A DNA stretch of 64,000 nucleotides from CAZZCU01 sp964652825 (lineage in GTDB: Bacteria; Bdellovibrionota_B; Oligoflexia; Oligoflexales; CAZZCU01). The DNA lies in assembly GCA_964652825.1 (NCBI GenBank), contig CAZZCU010000001.1:124001-188000 (forward strand), given 5' to 3'. Shown here in pieces: positions 34,425-43,402 of this stretch (position 1 is its first letter; every line of letters begins with the position of its first letter). The position numbers were made by a program, and so were the translations under genes. The notes beneath the pieces are model-generated. The model was not told the DNA's origin. It worked only from the letters and a program-made list of their open reading frames with translations, and did not search any database.

Positions 34425-35228
34425 ATGACCGAATCTCTGTTTAACATTCCGGTTGATCAGATTCTGCAAGCCACTCTGGCGTTTTTGCGGATCGGCGGTC
34501 TAATGTTTGCCCTGCCGGTGTTTGGCGATCAACCAACACCTATTCAAGTGCGGCTATTGTTGTCCGTTGCTTTGACTTTTGGCTTGTATCCCATCCTGCC
34601 TCCCGGCTGGGGCACCAACATTGATATGACCGTTGTGGGCCTCGGTGTTTTGCTTGTTCGCGAGCTTTTCATCGGCTTGTTAATCGGCTTTGTGGCGCGC
34701 TTGATTTTTGATGCGATTCTGGTCGCTGCCGGTCTGGTTGGTTATCAAATGGGTTTTGGTACTTCGGAATTATTCATGCCGGGTTTTGACCAACAGATAA
34801 ACTCGTTTTCGGCCTTGCATCGGTTGATCATGATGCTCATTTTTCTCGGACTTAATTTGCATCATGTATATCTAAAAACCGTAGCCGAAACTTTTGCTTT
34901 GATTCCCGCGGGTGCGGCGTCGGTCGGCACAAATCTTGGGACCAGCGTCTTGAGTTATACAGCCGCCATATTCAGCAGCGCTATGGAGTTGGCGGCGCCG
35001 ATCATCGTTGCGTTGATGTTTACCATGACAGCACTCGGCCTCTTGGCGAGAACAGTGCCGCAGATGAACGTTTTCGTGCTGAGCTTTCCGATCAGTTTTG
35101 TTGTGGGTCTATTGGTTTACATGGCAACCATCCCATTGTTTCCGGGCTGGTTAGAGACGCAGTTCAATACGTCCTCACATCACATTATGGCAACGTTACA
35201 GGGAATGCGTGGCAATCCCGCGCCGTAG
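34425..35228 (+). CDS. fliR: flagellar biosynthetic protein FliR
   Basis: Membrane protein of the export gate. The 267 residues include FLRIGGLMFALPVFGDQPTP, RELFIGLLIGFVARLIFDA, VGYQMGFGTSELF and LLARTVPQMNVFVLSFPISF, all typical of FliR. It is separated from flhB by six bases. Confidence 0.95.
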   Translation: MTESLFNIPVDQILQATLAFLRIGGLMFALPVFGDQPTPIQVRLLLSVALTFGLYPILPPGWGTNIDMTVVGLGVLLVRELFIGLLIGFVARLIFDAILVAAGLVGYQMGFGTSELFMPGFDQQINSFSALHRLIMMLIFLGLNLHHVYLKTVAETFALIPAGAASVGTNLGTSVLSYTAAIFSSAMELAAPIIVALMFTMTALGLLARTVPQMNVFVLSFPISFVVGLLVYMATIPLFPGWLETQFNTSSHHIMATLQGMRGNPAP

Positions 35229-35234
35229 GAAGAT

Positions 35235-36323
35235 ATGGCAGAAGATACGCAAAATCAGGATCGCACAGAAGAAGCCACCCCGGAACGACGCGAGGAGTTC
35301 CGGGAAAAGGGTCAAATTGCGGTCTCACGTGAAGTGACATCAGCGGCGTTGTTGATGGGCGCTGTTGTTTGTTTGAGCTTCTACTTGCCGCAAATGGTCA
35401 CCAGCCTTGAAACAACGTTAAAGCTGTTTTTTGAAATGGCCGGACAAGTGGATGTCACACCGAAAAGTATTTTGCAGATAGCTTTTAAGGCCTGGTTGGG
35501 GGCATTGATTGTGATCGTTCCGATCTTTCTCGTTGATATATTTGTCGCATGCGGAACGACTTTATTGCAAACACGATTCAATTGGTCGTGGCAGAAACTG
35601 ACGCCGGATTTTTCGCGCATGAATCCGTTAAATGGCATTGTGCGTATGGTTAATATGCAGGCGGTGATGGAGTTACTCAAAGGCTTGGCAAAGTTGAGTG
35701 CCGTGTTCCTGGTGGCTCTGCTTATCTTGAAAGGCGAATGGGCTATCGTGCCATCGCTCATGAACGCGTCCATGATGCACGCTTGGGGACATTGGGCGGA
35801 GATCACCAGGCAGATGTTTTGGAGCGTCGGCGCGCTTCTGGTTGCTATCGGTGGCCTCGATTACTTTTACAACTTCATGTCCATGGAAAAGCGCATGCGC
35901 ATGAGTAAGCAAGAAGTTAAGGAAGAATACAAAAAGCGCGAAGTTGATCCACACATCAAGGCGCGTGTTCGGCGTATGCAACGCGAAATGGTGATGCAAA
36001 AAGCAATCGCCAAAACCAAAGAAGCGACGGTTATTGTCACTAACCCCGAACATTATGCCGTCGCGCTACGCTATGAAATGGGCATGGCGGCCCCCATAGT
36101 TGTTGCTAAAGGTGTCGACTTTATGGCTCAGCGGATCAAGGAAGTCGGCAAAGAACACGAGATTCCGATTGTCGAAAATAAGCCGCTGGCTCGTACACTG
36201 TACAAACTTGTCGAAGTTGGCCATGAAATCCCGGAGTCGCTTTACAAGGCGGTTTCCGAAGTAATTCGCTACGTCTTCCAGATCAAGGGTGTTCGGATGC
36301 AACCTAAACAAAGAGCTTCATAA
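35235..36323 (+). CDS. flhB: flagellar export switch protein FlhB
   Basis: Switches export from rod/hook to filament substrates through self-cleavage. The 362 residues have the N-terminal pattern RTEEATPERREEFREKGQI, four membrane helices (about 37-210), a charged linker and a cytoplasmic domain. The cleavage motif is N270-P-E-H, not the common N-P-T-H. The Asn and Pro that carry out cleavage are kept. The last base overlaps flhA (TAATG), so translation is coupled. Confidence 0.95.
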   Translation: MAEDTQNQDRTEEATPERREEFREKGQIAVSREVTSAALLMGAVVCLSFYLPQMVTSLETTLKLFFEMAGQVDVTPKSILQIAFKAWLGALIVIVPIFLVDIFVACGTTLLQTRFNWSWQKLTPDFSRMNPLNGIVRMVNMQAVMELLKGLAKLSAVFLVALLILKGEWAIVPSLMNASMMHAWGHWAEITRQMFWSVGALLVAIGGLDYFYNFMSMEKRMRMSKQEVKEEYKKREVDPHIKARVRRMQREMVMQKAIAKTKEATVIVTNPEHYAVALRYEMGMAAPIVVAKGVDFMAQRIKEVGKEHEIPIVENKPLARTLYKLVEVGHEIPESLYKAVSEVIRYVFQIKGVRMQPKQRAS

Positions 36324-38431
36324 TGGCAGGCGCAACAACAGAAACATCGATAGTATCCGACCAGAAGAGCGGCATCCTGGGAATGCTCAGCAGTCCCGAC
36401 GTTCAGGTCGCTGTTGGTCTGATCAGCATTATCTTTATGATGGTGGTGCCGCTGCCGCCGTTGATGCTAGACATCTTGCTATCTATCTCCATTACCATGA
36501 GTTTTTTAATCCTATTGATATCGGTTTACGTTAAAGAACCACTGGAATTCTCAACATTTCCTACTCTGCTGCTGATTACCACATTGTTCAGATTGGCGCT
36601 TAATGTGGCAACGACGAGAAGTATCTTGCTGCAAGGCGCTACTGGCCATGTCAGCGATGTCGTCAAATCTTTTGGTAATTTTGTTGTTGGCGGCAACTAT
36701 TTCGTCGGCTTTGTGATCTTTGCCATTCTCGTCGTCATTAACTTCATCGTAATTACCAAGGGCGCTGGCCGCGTTGCCGAGGTTGGTGCTCGTTTTACCC
36801 TTGATGCTATGCCTGGTAAACAGATGTCGATCGATGCGGAATTGAACGGCGGCATGATTGACAAGGAAGAGGCGCGCCGCCGTCGTTCCAAGATCGAGCG
36901 GGAAGCTGATTTTTATGGTTCCATGGACGGTGCGAGTAAGTTTGTTCGTGGTGATGCGATTGCGGCGATCATCATTACGGTTATTAACATCGTCGTGGGC
37001 TTAATATTAGGTGTCGTTTCTTATGGTATGACCTTCGCCGAAGCCGCCCAGGTTTTCACCCTGTTAACAGTTGGTGAGGGTCTGGTGGCCCAGATTCCGG
37101 CACTCATTATTTCAACCGCGGCTGGTATTATCGTTACTCGTGCTGGAGCTGGAACGGGTTTAAGTGACGCCATGAACAGCCAAGTCATGGTTCATCCAAA
37201 AGCGATGTTTGTTTGCTCGGCGTTGTTGTTAGTGATTTCTTTGGTGCCAGGTTTGCCCATGGCGCCCTTTATGTTGATGTCGTTTGGCTTCTTCTTTCTG
37301 GCACGCTATGCAACCAGAGCAATCGAAGAAAAGAAAACTTTGGCGGATCAAGACGCCGCACGTCTGGCTAAAGCGGAACGTTCCGGTGAGACCGTCGAAT
37401 CATTACTGCATGTCGATACTCTGGCATTGGAAGTTGGTGTCAGTCTGATTCCTTTGGTTGATACGCAACAAGATGGCGAGGTGCTTGAGCGTATCGTTTC
37501 CGCACGTAAGCAATTCGCTCAGGAGATGGGCATCATTGTGCCGATGGTCATGGTGCGCGATAACATTCAACTGAAGCCTGGTGAGTATCAAATCAGTCTT
37601 AAAGGCAATCCGATTGGTCGCGGTGTGCTTATGCCAGATTATTTTTTGGCGATGGATCCAGGCGATATTGTCGATCCGATTCAAGGTATTCCCACCAAGG
37701 AGCCGGCATATGGTCTGGATGCTTTATGGGTAAAAGCACATCAAAAAGAAGAAGCTACTTTCAAGGGTTATACAGTTGTTAATTGTGCGACGGTAGTTGT
37801 GACGCATTTGACGAAGTTGGTCGAAGAACATTCGCATGAGTTGCTCGGCCGACAGGAAGCTCAGCATCTGGTTGAGGGCCTTAAGGCGGATTATCCAAAG
37901 GTCGTGGAAGAGGTTATCAGTAACGATCGCCTCAATCTTGGTGACGTTGTCAAGGTGCTTCAGAATCTACTGGCGGAGCGGGTTAACATTCGTGACTTGC
38001 TTACTATCTTTGAGACTCTCGCCGATTATTGCAAAGTTATCAAAAACCCAGACGCCTTGACCCGCTATGTACGCAAGAGTTTGGGGCGTGGTATAATCAA
38101 GAAGTATTTAACCCCAGATGAATCGTTAGTCGTCGTCACTTTAGATCGAGCTGTGGAGGACCTATTGGTTTCGGGTCTACAGCATCGCGAAGATGGAACT
38201 ACGTCTTTGCAGCTCGAACCAGAGATTGCGCAGCGTATTCTGAATGGCATAGCGAACACCGTCGATAAGTTTCAGACCAGCGGGACACAACCGATTTTGC
38301 TTTGCGGCTCTTTGGTACGCTGGGAACTTAAGCAGTTGGTAAACAGGTTTATACCCGGCGTTGTTGTTCTGGCATTTGATGAGATTCCGGCTGGCACAAA
38401 GACACAATCGGTTGGCGTCGTGATAATTTGA
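36323..38431 (+). CDS. flhA: flagellar export gate protein FlhA
   Basis: Large export-gate protein with eight membrane helices and a cytoplasmic substrate-chaperone docking ring. The 702 residues include the FHIPEP-family motif RFTLDAMPGKQMSIDAELN, the proton-path-linked loop region GLIDKEEARRRR (here GGMIDKEEARRRRSKIERE) and a C-terminal ring domain from about residue 355. The ATG overlaps the flhB stop by one base. Confidence 0.97.
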   Translation: MAGATTETSIVSDQKSGILGMLSSPDVQVAVGLISIIFMMVVPLPPLMLDILLSISITMSFLILLISVYVKEPLEFSTFPTLLLITTLFRLALNVATTRSILLQGATGHVSDVVKSFGNFVVGGNYFVGFVIFAILVVINFIVITKGAGRVAEVGARFTLDAMPGKQMSIDAELNGGMIDKEEARRRRSKIEREADFYGSMDGASKFVRGDAIAAIIITVINIVVGLILGVVSYGMTFAEAAQVFTLLTVGEGLVAQIPALIISTAAGIIVTRAGAGTGLSDAMNSQVMVHPKAMFVCSALLLVISLVPGLPMAPFMLMSFGFFFLARYATRAIEEKKTLADQDAARLAKAERSGETVESLLHVDTLALEVGVSLIPLVDTQQDGEVLERIVSARKQFAQEMGIIVPMVMVRDNIQLKPGEYQISLKGNPIGRGVLMPDYFLAMDPGDIVDPIQGIPTKEPAYGLDALWVKAHQKEEATFKGYTVVNCATVVVTHLTKLVEEHSHELLGRQEAQHLVEGLKADYPKVVEEVISNDRLNLGDVVKVLQNLLAERVNIRDLLTIFETLADYCKVIKNPDALTRYVRKSLGRGIIKKYLTPDESLVVVTLDRAVEDLLVSGLQHREDGTTSLQLEPEIAQRILNGIANTVDKFQTSGTQPILLCGSLVRWELKQLVNRFIPGVVVLAFDEIPAGTKTQSVGVVII

Positions 38432-38450
38432 GCCCAACGAGGACAAGCAC

Positions 38451-39623
38451 ATGCAAGTAAAAACATTCGAGGCGATAAGTATCAAAGACGCGATCAAGGC
38501 AGTGAAAACTGAATTTGGTCCCGACGCCGTTATTCTCAACACTAGACGAAAAGCAATTAACGGCGAAAATGGCAGTATGGTTGAAGTGACCGCCGCCGCG
38601 CCGGAAAAACGCTCCATTGGTGCGAGTGCAACCCTTACTTTACCAACATCAGCGCCAGCTGAACTGACAGCGAAACTCCAAAATATCGATGCTCGTTTAA
38701 ATCTCATTGCTGAGGCATTGCCGAGCAAAGTGCGTTTTCAGGCCGTGGAAAGCGGGCTGGAAGAGTTAAAGTTATTGCTGGTTGAGGCGTTGCGGAACAA
38801 ATCAGGTTCTTTATTGGAGAATATTCCGGATCATTTGATCGGTATTGAGCAACAATTGCGAGTCATGGGCGTGGACCCTGCTCATGTCGCGGCGTTATTG
38901 AAACACTTAGATAGCTTGCCGCCGCCTGATGCGGGTGCGTCGGTGCCCGAGAGCCGCGATGAATACTATCGTGCCCATGCCTTGCGTTGGATGTTTAAAC
39001 GCGTTCAAATCGCGCCACGTTGGTCGATCATTCCCGGTTCGACGTCCGTTCACGTTTTGGTCGGCCCTACAGGTGTTGGCAAGACTGCGATGGCAGCTAA
39101 ACTAGCCGCGCATTATCATCTCAAAGAGAAAGCCAAGATTTTGTTGGTGTCCTACGACAATCATCGCTTGGCCGCTGCGGAACAACTAAGAGTCTATGCA
39201 AGAGTCATCGGTGTGCCATTTGAAGTGATGACGCGTGCGGATGAGTTGGCAACGATACTGCAGAAAAATCAGAGTATGGATTTTGTCATAGTTGATACAG
39301 CGGGACGCAGCCCCAAATCATCGGCGCTGACCCAGGATCTCGATGCATTCAACTCACTGCAAGTTCCCCTGGATAAACATCTTGTGCTTTCCATCACGGA
39401 GAAAGAGCAACAACTTGATCGTGCTATTCGTCAGTTTGCGCCCCTTGGCATTCAAAGCCTTGTCTTTAACAAGCTGGACGAAAGTTGGAGTTACGGTGAG
39501 ATTTTTAATCTGTCAGTGAAGTGGTCGTTGCCACTGAGCTATTTTGGTACCGGCCAGAGAATTCCCGAAGATGTGGAGCGTGCGAGTCGCGAACGAGTAG
39601 TTGAGAGAATTATCGGCGTCTGA
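38451..39623 (+). CDS. flhF: flagellar biosynthesis GTPase FlhF
   Basis: SRP-type GTPase that, with FlhG, fixes the place and number of flagella, usually at a pole. The 390 residues have a basic N-terminus (MQVKTFEAISIKDAIKAVKTEFG), a helical N domain, and the G domain with P-loop GPTGVGKT (205-212), VDTAGRSPK and FNKLDESWSYGE. The FlhF-FlhG pair suggests polar flagellation. The start is supported by gagga upstream. Confidence 0.94.
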   Translation: MQVKTFEAISIKDAIKAVKTEFGPDAVILNTRRKAINGENGSMVEVTAAAPEKRSIGASATLTLPTSAPAELTAKLQNIDARLNLIAEALPSKVRFQAVESGLEELKLLLVEALRNKSGSLLENIPDHLIGIEQQLRVMGVDPAHVAALLKHLDSLPPPDAGASVPESRDEYYRAHALRWMFKRVQIAPRWSIIPGSTSVHVLVGPTGVGKTAMAAKLAAHYHLKEKAKILLVSYDNHRLAAAEQLRVYARVIGVPFEVMTRADELATILQKNQSMDFVIVDTAGRSPKSSALTQDLDAFNSLQVPLDKHLVLSITEKEQQLDRAIRQFAPLGIQSLVFNKLDESWSYGEIFNLSVKWSLPLSYFGTGQRIPEDVERASRERVVERIIGV

Positions 39624-39641
39624 TCTCCCGAGGAGGAATGA

Positions 39642-40535
39642 GTGTCGTTGTCAGCGGTAAAAAATACCAATGCGAAAGTTGCGTCCGTCAAGGGTGCTGC
39701 CGTCAGTAAGAAGAATCCATTCGTCATCAGCGTTTCCAGCGGTAAAGGTGGAGTTGGCAAAACGTTGACAACAATTAATCTTGCACTTGCCGCCAAACGT
39801 GGTGGACGTGATGTCACGATTTTGGATGCTGATCTTGGTCTGGCTAATGTGGATGTCTTGTTGGGACTGAACGCCAAACATAATATCGGCGATGTCTTGA
39901 ATGGTCATGTGACTATGCGGGATATCGTATTGGAAGGACCGCTGGGAATTAAAGTTGTTCCCTCCGGTTCTGGCATCGCCAAGCTCAGTCAACTGTCGTA
40001 CTCGCAGCGAGTCGCGCTCTTGGAGCATGTAGAAGCTATTGAGGATCAACCAGACATTCTTTTGGTCGATACCGGTGCTGGAATTTCCAGTAACGTGTTG
40101 CATTTTGCGACAGCGGCGGATTGTCGCGTTGTCGTAACAACGCCGGAACCACACGCGATCACGGATGCTTACGCATTTATAAAAGTTATGTGCGAAGAAG
40201 AAAAAGTCCGAGATTTCAAACTTATTGTGAACATGGCGCGGAGCCCGGATGAGGGCCGCAGAATCGCCGGCCGTATTTCGGACGTTGCGCGGCAGTTTCT
40301 CGATGCTGATGTGCAGTATGCAGGTCATGTGCCCATTGATCCGCAGGTACAGCGCTGGGTGACTTTGCGAGCGGCAGCCGCGCAGGACATGATGCACACG
40401 GTGGCTGGTCAGGCGTGGAACGAAATTATGGCTGGACTGGTCAGCGGTATCAAAGTCAGAGCAAAAGGCAGCAATGTTTTTTGGCATACCGTGCTTGCAC
40501 AGTCTGCCCACGGAACAGGCGCTGAGATATTTTAA
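39642..40535 (+). CDS. flhG: MinD-like ATPase FlhG (FleN), flagellar number regulator
   Basis: ParA/MinD-type ATPase that limits flagellar number and works with FlhF. The deviant Walker A is SSGKGGVGKT (33-42), followed by VTILDADLGLANVDVLLG and the Walker B region LLVDTGAG. The 297 residues are typical. GTG start with aggagg (39631-39636) five bases before it. Position between flhF and fliA is the standard order. Confidence 0.94.
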   Translation: MSLSAVKNTNAKVASVKGAAVSKKNPFVISVSSGKGGVGKTLTTINLALAAKRGGRDVTILDADLGLANVDVLLGLNAKHNIGDVLNGHVTMRDIVLEGPLGIKVVPSGSGIAKLSQLSYSQRVALLEHVEAIEDQPDILLVDTGAGISSNVLHFATAADCRVVVTTPEPHAITDAYAFIKVMCEEEKVRDFKLIVNMARSPDEGRRIAGRISDVARQFLDADVQYAGHVPIDPQVQRWVTLRAAAAQDMMHTVAGQAWNEIMAGLVSGIKVRAKGSNVFWHTVLAQSAHGTGAEIF

Positions 40536-40573
40536 TTTGCTGTAAGGCAGACTAGTTAAAGGAAGCTTGGGGT

Positions 40574-41332
40574 ATGAAGGGACTTGTAAAGCGCTACAAG
40601 CAGGATACGCAGGGCGTCGATGGCAAGTTGCGCGATCAGCTTATCATGGACTATGCTCCCCTGATTCGTTTTGTTGCGCAGAGAATTGCGGCGCGCTTGC
40701 CGTCCAATATCGAAATTGATGACTTAATCAGCGCTGGCGTCATCGGCCTAATGGACGCTATTGAAAAATACGATCCGAGCCGAGACAATAAATTCAAAAC
40801 CTATGCTGAATTTCGTATTCGAGGCGCCATTCTCGATGAACTCCGTTCACAAGATTGGGTGCCGCGCTCTATTCGCGATAAAGCTAAACGCATTGAACGG
40901 ACCTTCGCCGAGCTCGAACAGCGCCTGGGTCGAGCACCTCAGGATTCAGAAGTTGCCGAAGCAGTTGGTGTAACGCTTGATGAGTATTACGACATGGTTG
41001 CCAAGGTTAAAGCAGTCACCTTGCTTTCGATTGATGAGTTGATTGGACCGAGTCAGCATGATCGCAAGAGTTTGCTCGAATGTCTGGAAAATGTCGGCTC
41101 AAAAAATCCATTTGTTCAGCTTAAGAGCAAAGGTGTTCGAGAACTCATTGTCGAAAATATTGAACAGCTACCCGAAAAGCAGAAACTCGTTCTGTCACTT
41201 TATTATTACGAAGATCTCAATCTAAAAGAGATTGGCAAAGTTTTGGATGTGACTGAATCGCGCGTCAGTCAGCTACATACACAGGCCGTTAATAAGCTGC
41301 GCCAAAAACTTAAGCCACTTTTGACTGACTAA
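40574..41332 (+). CDS. fliA: flagellar sigma factor FliA (sigma-28)
   Basis: RNA polymerase sigma factor for late flagellar genes. The 252 residues have sigma-70 region 2 (IDDLISAGVIGLMDAIEKYDPSR, FKTYAEFRIRGAILDELRSQDW) and region 3, then region 4 (LPEKQKLVLSLYYYEDLNLKEIGKVLDVTESRVSQ). RGAILDELR and VPRS are characteristic of FliA/WhiG-type factors. It follows flhG by 38 bases, as in many flagellated proteobacteria. No anti-sigma gene flgM is seen nearby. Confidence 0.95.
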   Translation: MKGLVKRYKQDTQGVDGKLRDQLIMDYAPLIRFVAQRIAARLPSNIEIDDLISAGVIGLMDAIEKYDPSRDNKFKTYAEFRIRGAILDELRSQDWVPRSIRDKAKRIERTFAELEQRLGRAPQDSEVAEAVGVTLDEYYDMVAKVKAVTLLSIDELIGPSQHDRKSLLECLENVGSKNPFVQLKSKGVRELIVENIEQLPEKQKLVLSLYYYEDLNLKEIGKVLDVTESRVSQLHTQAVNKLRQKLKPLLTD

Positions 41333-41349
41333 TACTCTCAGAGGGCACT

Positions 41350-41802
41350 ATGAGCGAGCACGATAATATACCTGTAGAAGAACAAGATAATTCTGTCGTC
41401 CAGAAAAATTTTAATCCCGACTTGATTCGCAAATATCCGCGCGCGAATAAGAAAATACCGCTTGCCATCGCGCAATATGGGATAAAAATCGGTGACGATC
41501 CTTCTGGCGACAATCATTCGACTTTTATCAGCCCTCACGGCATTGAGTTTCGCTCTACTTGCGATTATCCAGAAGGAACACTACTTAAGATTGAAATTAA
41601 TCTTCCCGATTACTGGGAGCGCAAGCAACGTTTCGTCGAATATGGACGCGTTGATCGTCCAGAAAATTTTCGTATCCTGGCAAAAGTTGTAAAAACAGAA
41701 GATGTCGGCAAGCGCGGCAAAAAGAAAATGGTTATTGCTCAGACCGTGATCATCGATGAAGTTGATGAGCAGGTTCTGAAGTCATACTTGCAAGAGGGGT
41801 AG
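41350..41802 (+). CDS. PilZ-domain-like protein
   Basis: A 150-residue cytoplasmic protein with a likely PilZ (c-di-GMP receptor) fold. The N-terminal RxxxR motif (RKYPR) is present. The expected later [D/N]xSxxG motif is only partly kept as STFISPHGIEF, with the acidic/Asn position lost, so c-di-GMP binding is uncertain. Its place at the end of the flagellar operon suggests a brake or motility regulator. It starts 18 bases after fliA, and the next gene starts four bases after its stop. Confidence 0.6.
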   Translation: MSEHDNIPVEEQDNSVVQKNFNPDLIRKYPRANKKIPLAIAQYGIKIGDDPSGDNHSTFISPHGIEFRSTCDYPEGTLLKIEINLPDYWERKQRFVEYGRVDRPENFRILAKVVKTEDVGKRGKKKMVIAQTVIIDEVDEQVLKSYLQEG

Positions 41803-41805
41803 AGT

Positions 41806-42402
41806 ATGTTGGTCGCTTTAATGGTAGCCTTGGTTGTTTTTGACTTGGTTGTCATGGCGGCGCTTTATTCCATTTATGCCAAGCGCCATGATGGTGGCCA
41901 TATTTTGCGTGAGGTTACCGAAGAGCGGCAAATGCTGACTGAACTCAGACGCACTGTTCAGGAAGAACTGGCAATCGCTGCGGCTCGCAGTCGTGATTAT
42001 CTGGATCGTGTGACAAAAATCGCCACTGAAGCTGAACAGGAAGTTCGTTCGGGATCAGAGGTGATCACGCGCGAAGTCGAAACATTGGCGAAAACAGTAA
42101 GTAGCAAATTCCAGGAACCCTTGGCTGAACTAAGCAAACGTCAAGCCGCGATCGAGACAATGTTGCGGCGTGTTGAGAAAGAAAAACGCGACCTACAAAA
42201 TACAGTTAATCGTGCCGAGCGCCTAAGTCAGTTTTTTGATAACCGCGTGCCGTATCAGGAAGTGTTGTCTGAACTCGAAGATAAGAAATATATTGATGCC
42301 CGGCAGATGCTGGCTTCGGGAACGACTCCCGAGGATGTTGCCCGTCAACTGGGTATGAGTCCATCCGAAGTTCGTATGCTGATCGGTTTTGCGACGCCCT
42401 GA
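41806..42402 (+). CDS. membrane-anchored coiled-coil protein of the flagellar cluster
   Basis: A 198-residue protein with one N-terminal membrane helix (about 4-22), a long charged coiled coil (about 35-145) and a C-terminal small helical domain (DARQMLASGTTPEDVARQLGMSPSEVRMLIG) that reads like a helix-turn-helix. Proteins of this layout (DUF2802/DUF6115-like) occur at the end of flagellar operons but have no agreed function. I can only call it an envelope-associated flagellar-cluster protein. Its stop is 15 bases from the convergent hydrolase gene. Confidence 0.6.
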   Translation: MLVALMVALVVFDLVVMAALYSIYAKRHDGGHILREVTEERQMLTELRRTVQEELAIAAARSRDYLDRVTKIATEAEQEVRSGSEVITREVETLAKTVSSKFQEPLAELSKRQAAIETMLRRVEKEKRDLQNTVNRAERLSQFFDNRVPYQEVLSELEDKKYIDARQMLASGTTPEDVARQLGMSPSEVRMLIGFATP

Positions 42403-42417
42403 AAAGCGTCCGCCTCT

Positions 42418-43197
42418 TTATTTTTGCAAAAAATCAACAACGCTTTGATAGAGTTGATCGGGCTTCTCCGCAAGCAGCAGATGACCTGCATCCGCGAAGA
42501 GTTTAAGCTCTGTGTTTGGAATATGCGCCGCGAGTTCTTCGCCCGCTTCGACTTTAATAATGTTATCTGCCGCGCCGTGTATAACCAAGGTATCTGCTTT
42601 TATCTCCCGTAAACGCTCAGTGGCGTCAAAATCCGCCATGACTGCGCGCTGTAAATCGACTTGCTGATGAAAATTTTTTGTCGCGATGGCGGTTAGAATC
42701 TGCTTCGACATCGCATCTAATAGCAACTTGTTTCGTTCGACGAAATCCGGCGTGAAATAAGTTGTCATTTTCTCTTTCACCGACTCGTGAGTGTTGCCCC
42801 ATTCTTTGCTATTTTTGGGGATCCATCGTTTACTGGCTGCTGTTGAGATCAGGATCAGTTTGTTAATCAGTTCGGGGTGCGCCAGCGTCAGGCCGAGGGC
42901 AATTCCGCCACCCATTGAGATGCCCAGGACATGTGAAGAATGGATGCCTTCAGTGGCGAGGATAGCTTTGATGTCCTCGATGATGTCGTTCATGGTGAAG
43001 GGTATGCTGGTTTCCGATTTTCCGGAAGCGCGGTTGTCAAACACCATGACGCTAAAGCCAACGGAATTTAGCTTTTTAGCCAGCGTGCGAAAATCCGTAG
43101 ACGTACGGGTGTGACCATTGACGAGCGTCACCCAATCAGTACCCGCGACATGGATATCATAGTAAACTTTGCAATTGGGGCGATCGATATAACTCAT
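42418..43197 (-). CDS. alpha/beta hydrolase
   Basis: A 259-residue cytoplasmic hydrolase. The nucleophile elbow is GISMGGG (Ser near residue 94). The acidic residue is in VIHGAADNIIKVEAG, and the catalytic His is in ADAGHLLLAEKP. The canonical oxyanion strand is altered (LVNGHTRTSTDF, where many have HGxxGS). It resembles the 3-oxoadipate enol-lactonase / carboxylesterase group, but the substrate is unknown. The ATG is at 43197, following a gap of 205 bases from pckG on the other strand. Confidence 0.8.
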   Translation of the reverse strand: MSYIDRPNCKVYYDIHVAGTDWVTLVNGHTRTSTDFRTLAKKLNSVGFSVMVFDNRASGKSETSIPFTMNDIIEDIKAILATEGIHSSHVLGISMGGGIALGLTLAHPELINKLILISTAASKRWIPKNSKEWGNTHESVKEKMTTYFTPDFVERNKLLLDAMSKQILTAIATKNFHQQVDLQRAVMADFDATERLREIKADTLVIHGAADNIIKVEAGEELAAHIPNTELKLFADAGHLLLAEKPDQLYQSVVDFLQK

Positions 43198-43402
43198 GGT
43201 GGTCGGACTTTCCGCACAAAAAAGTATTCTAACATAAGATATTGTAATTAAAAGTATATCCTCCCTATTGTCCGGCCCCGCCGCCGATCAAAAAAAGGTT
43301 CATACTAATCTGTAAATAGTAACTGACACCGACTTTGCGCATTTGGTAAGATCGGGGCCTTTCTGTTGTGTTCGTGTTTTAAAGAAAGTAGGCCTAGATA
43401 AA

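Noticed and set aside
39651..40511. 286-codon open frame on the minus strand opposite flhG
   Set aside because: It is a shadow of the flhG coding frame, with no recognisable protein content.
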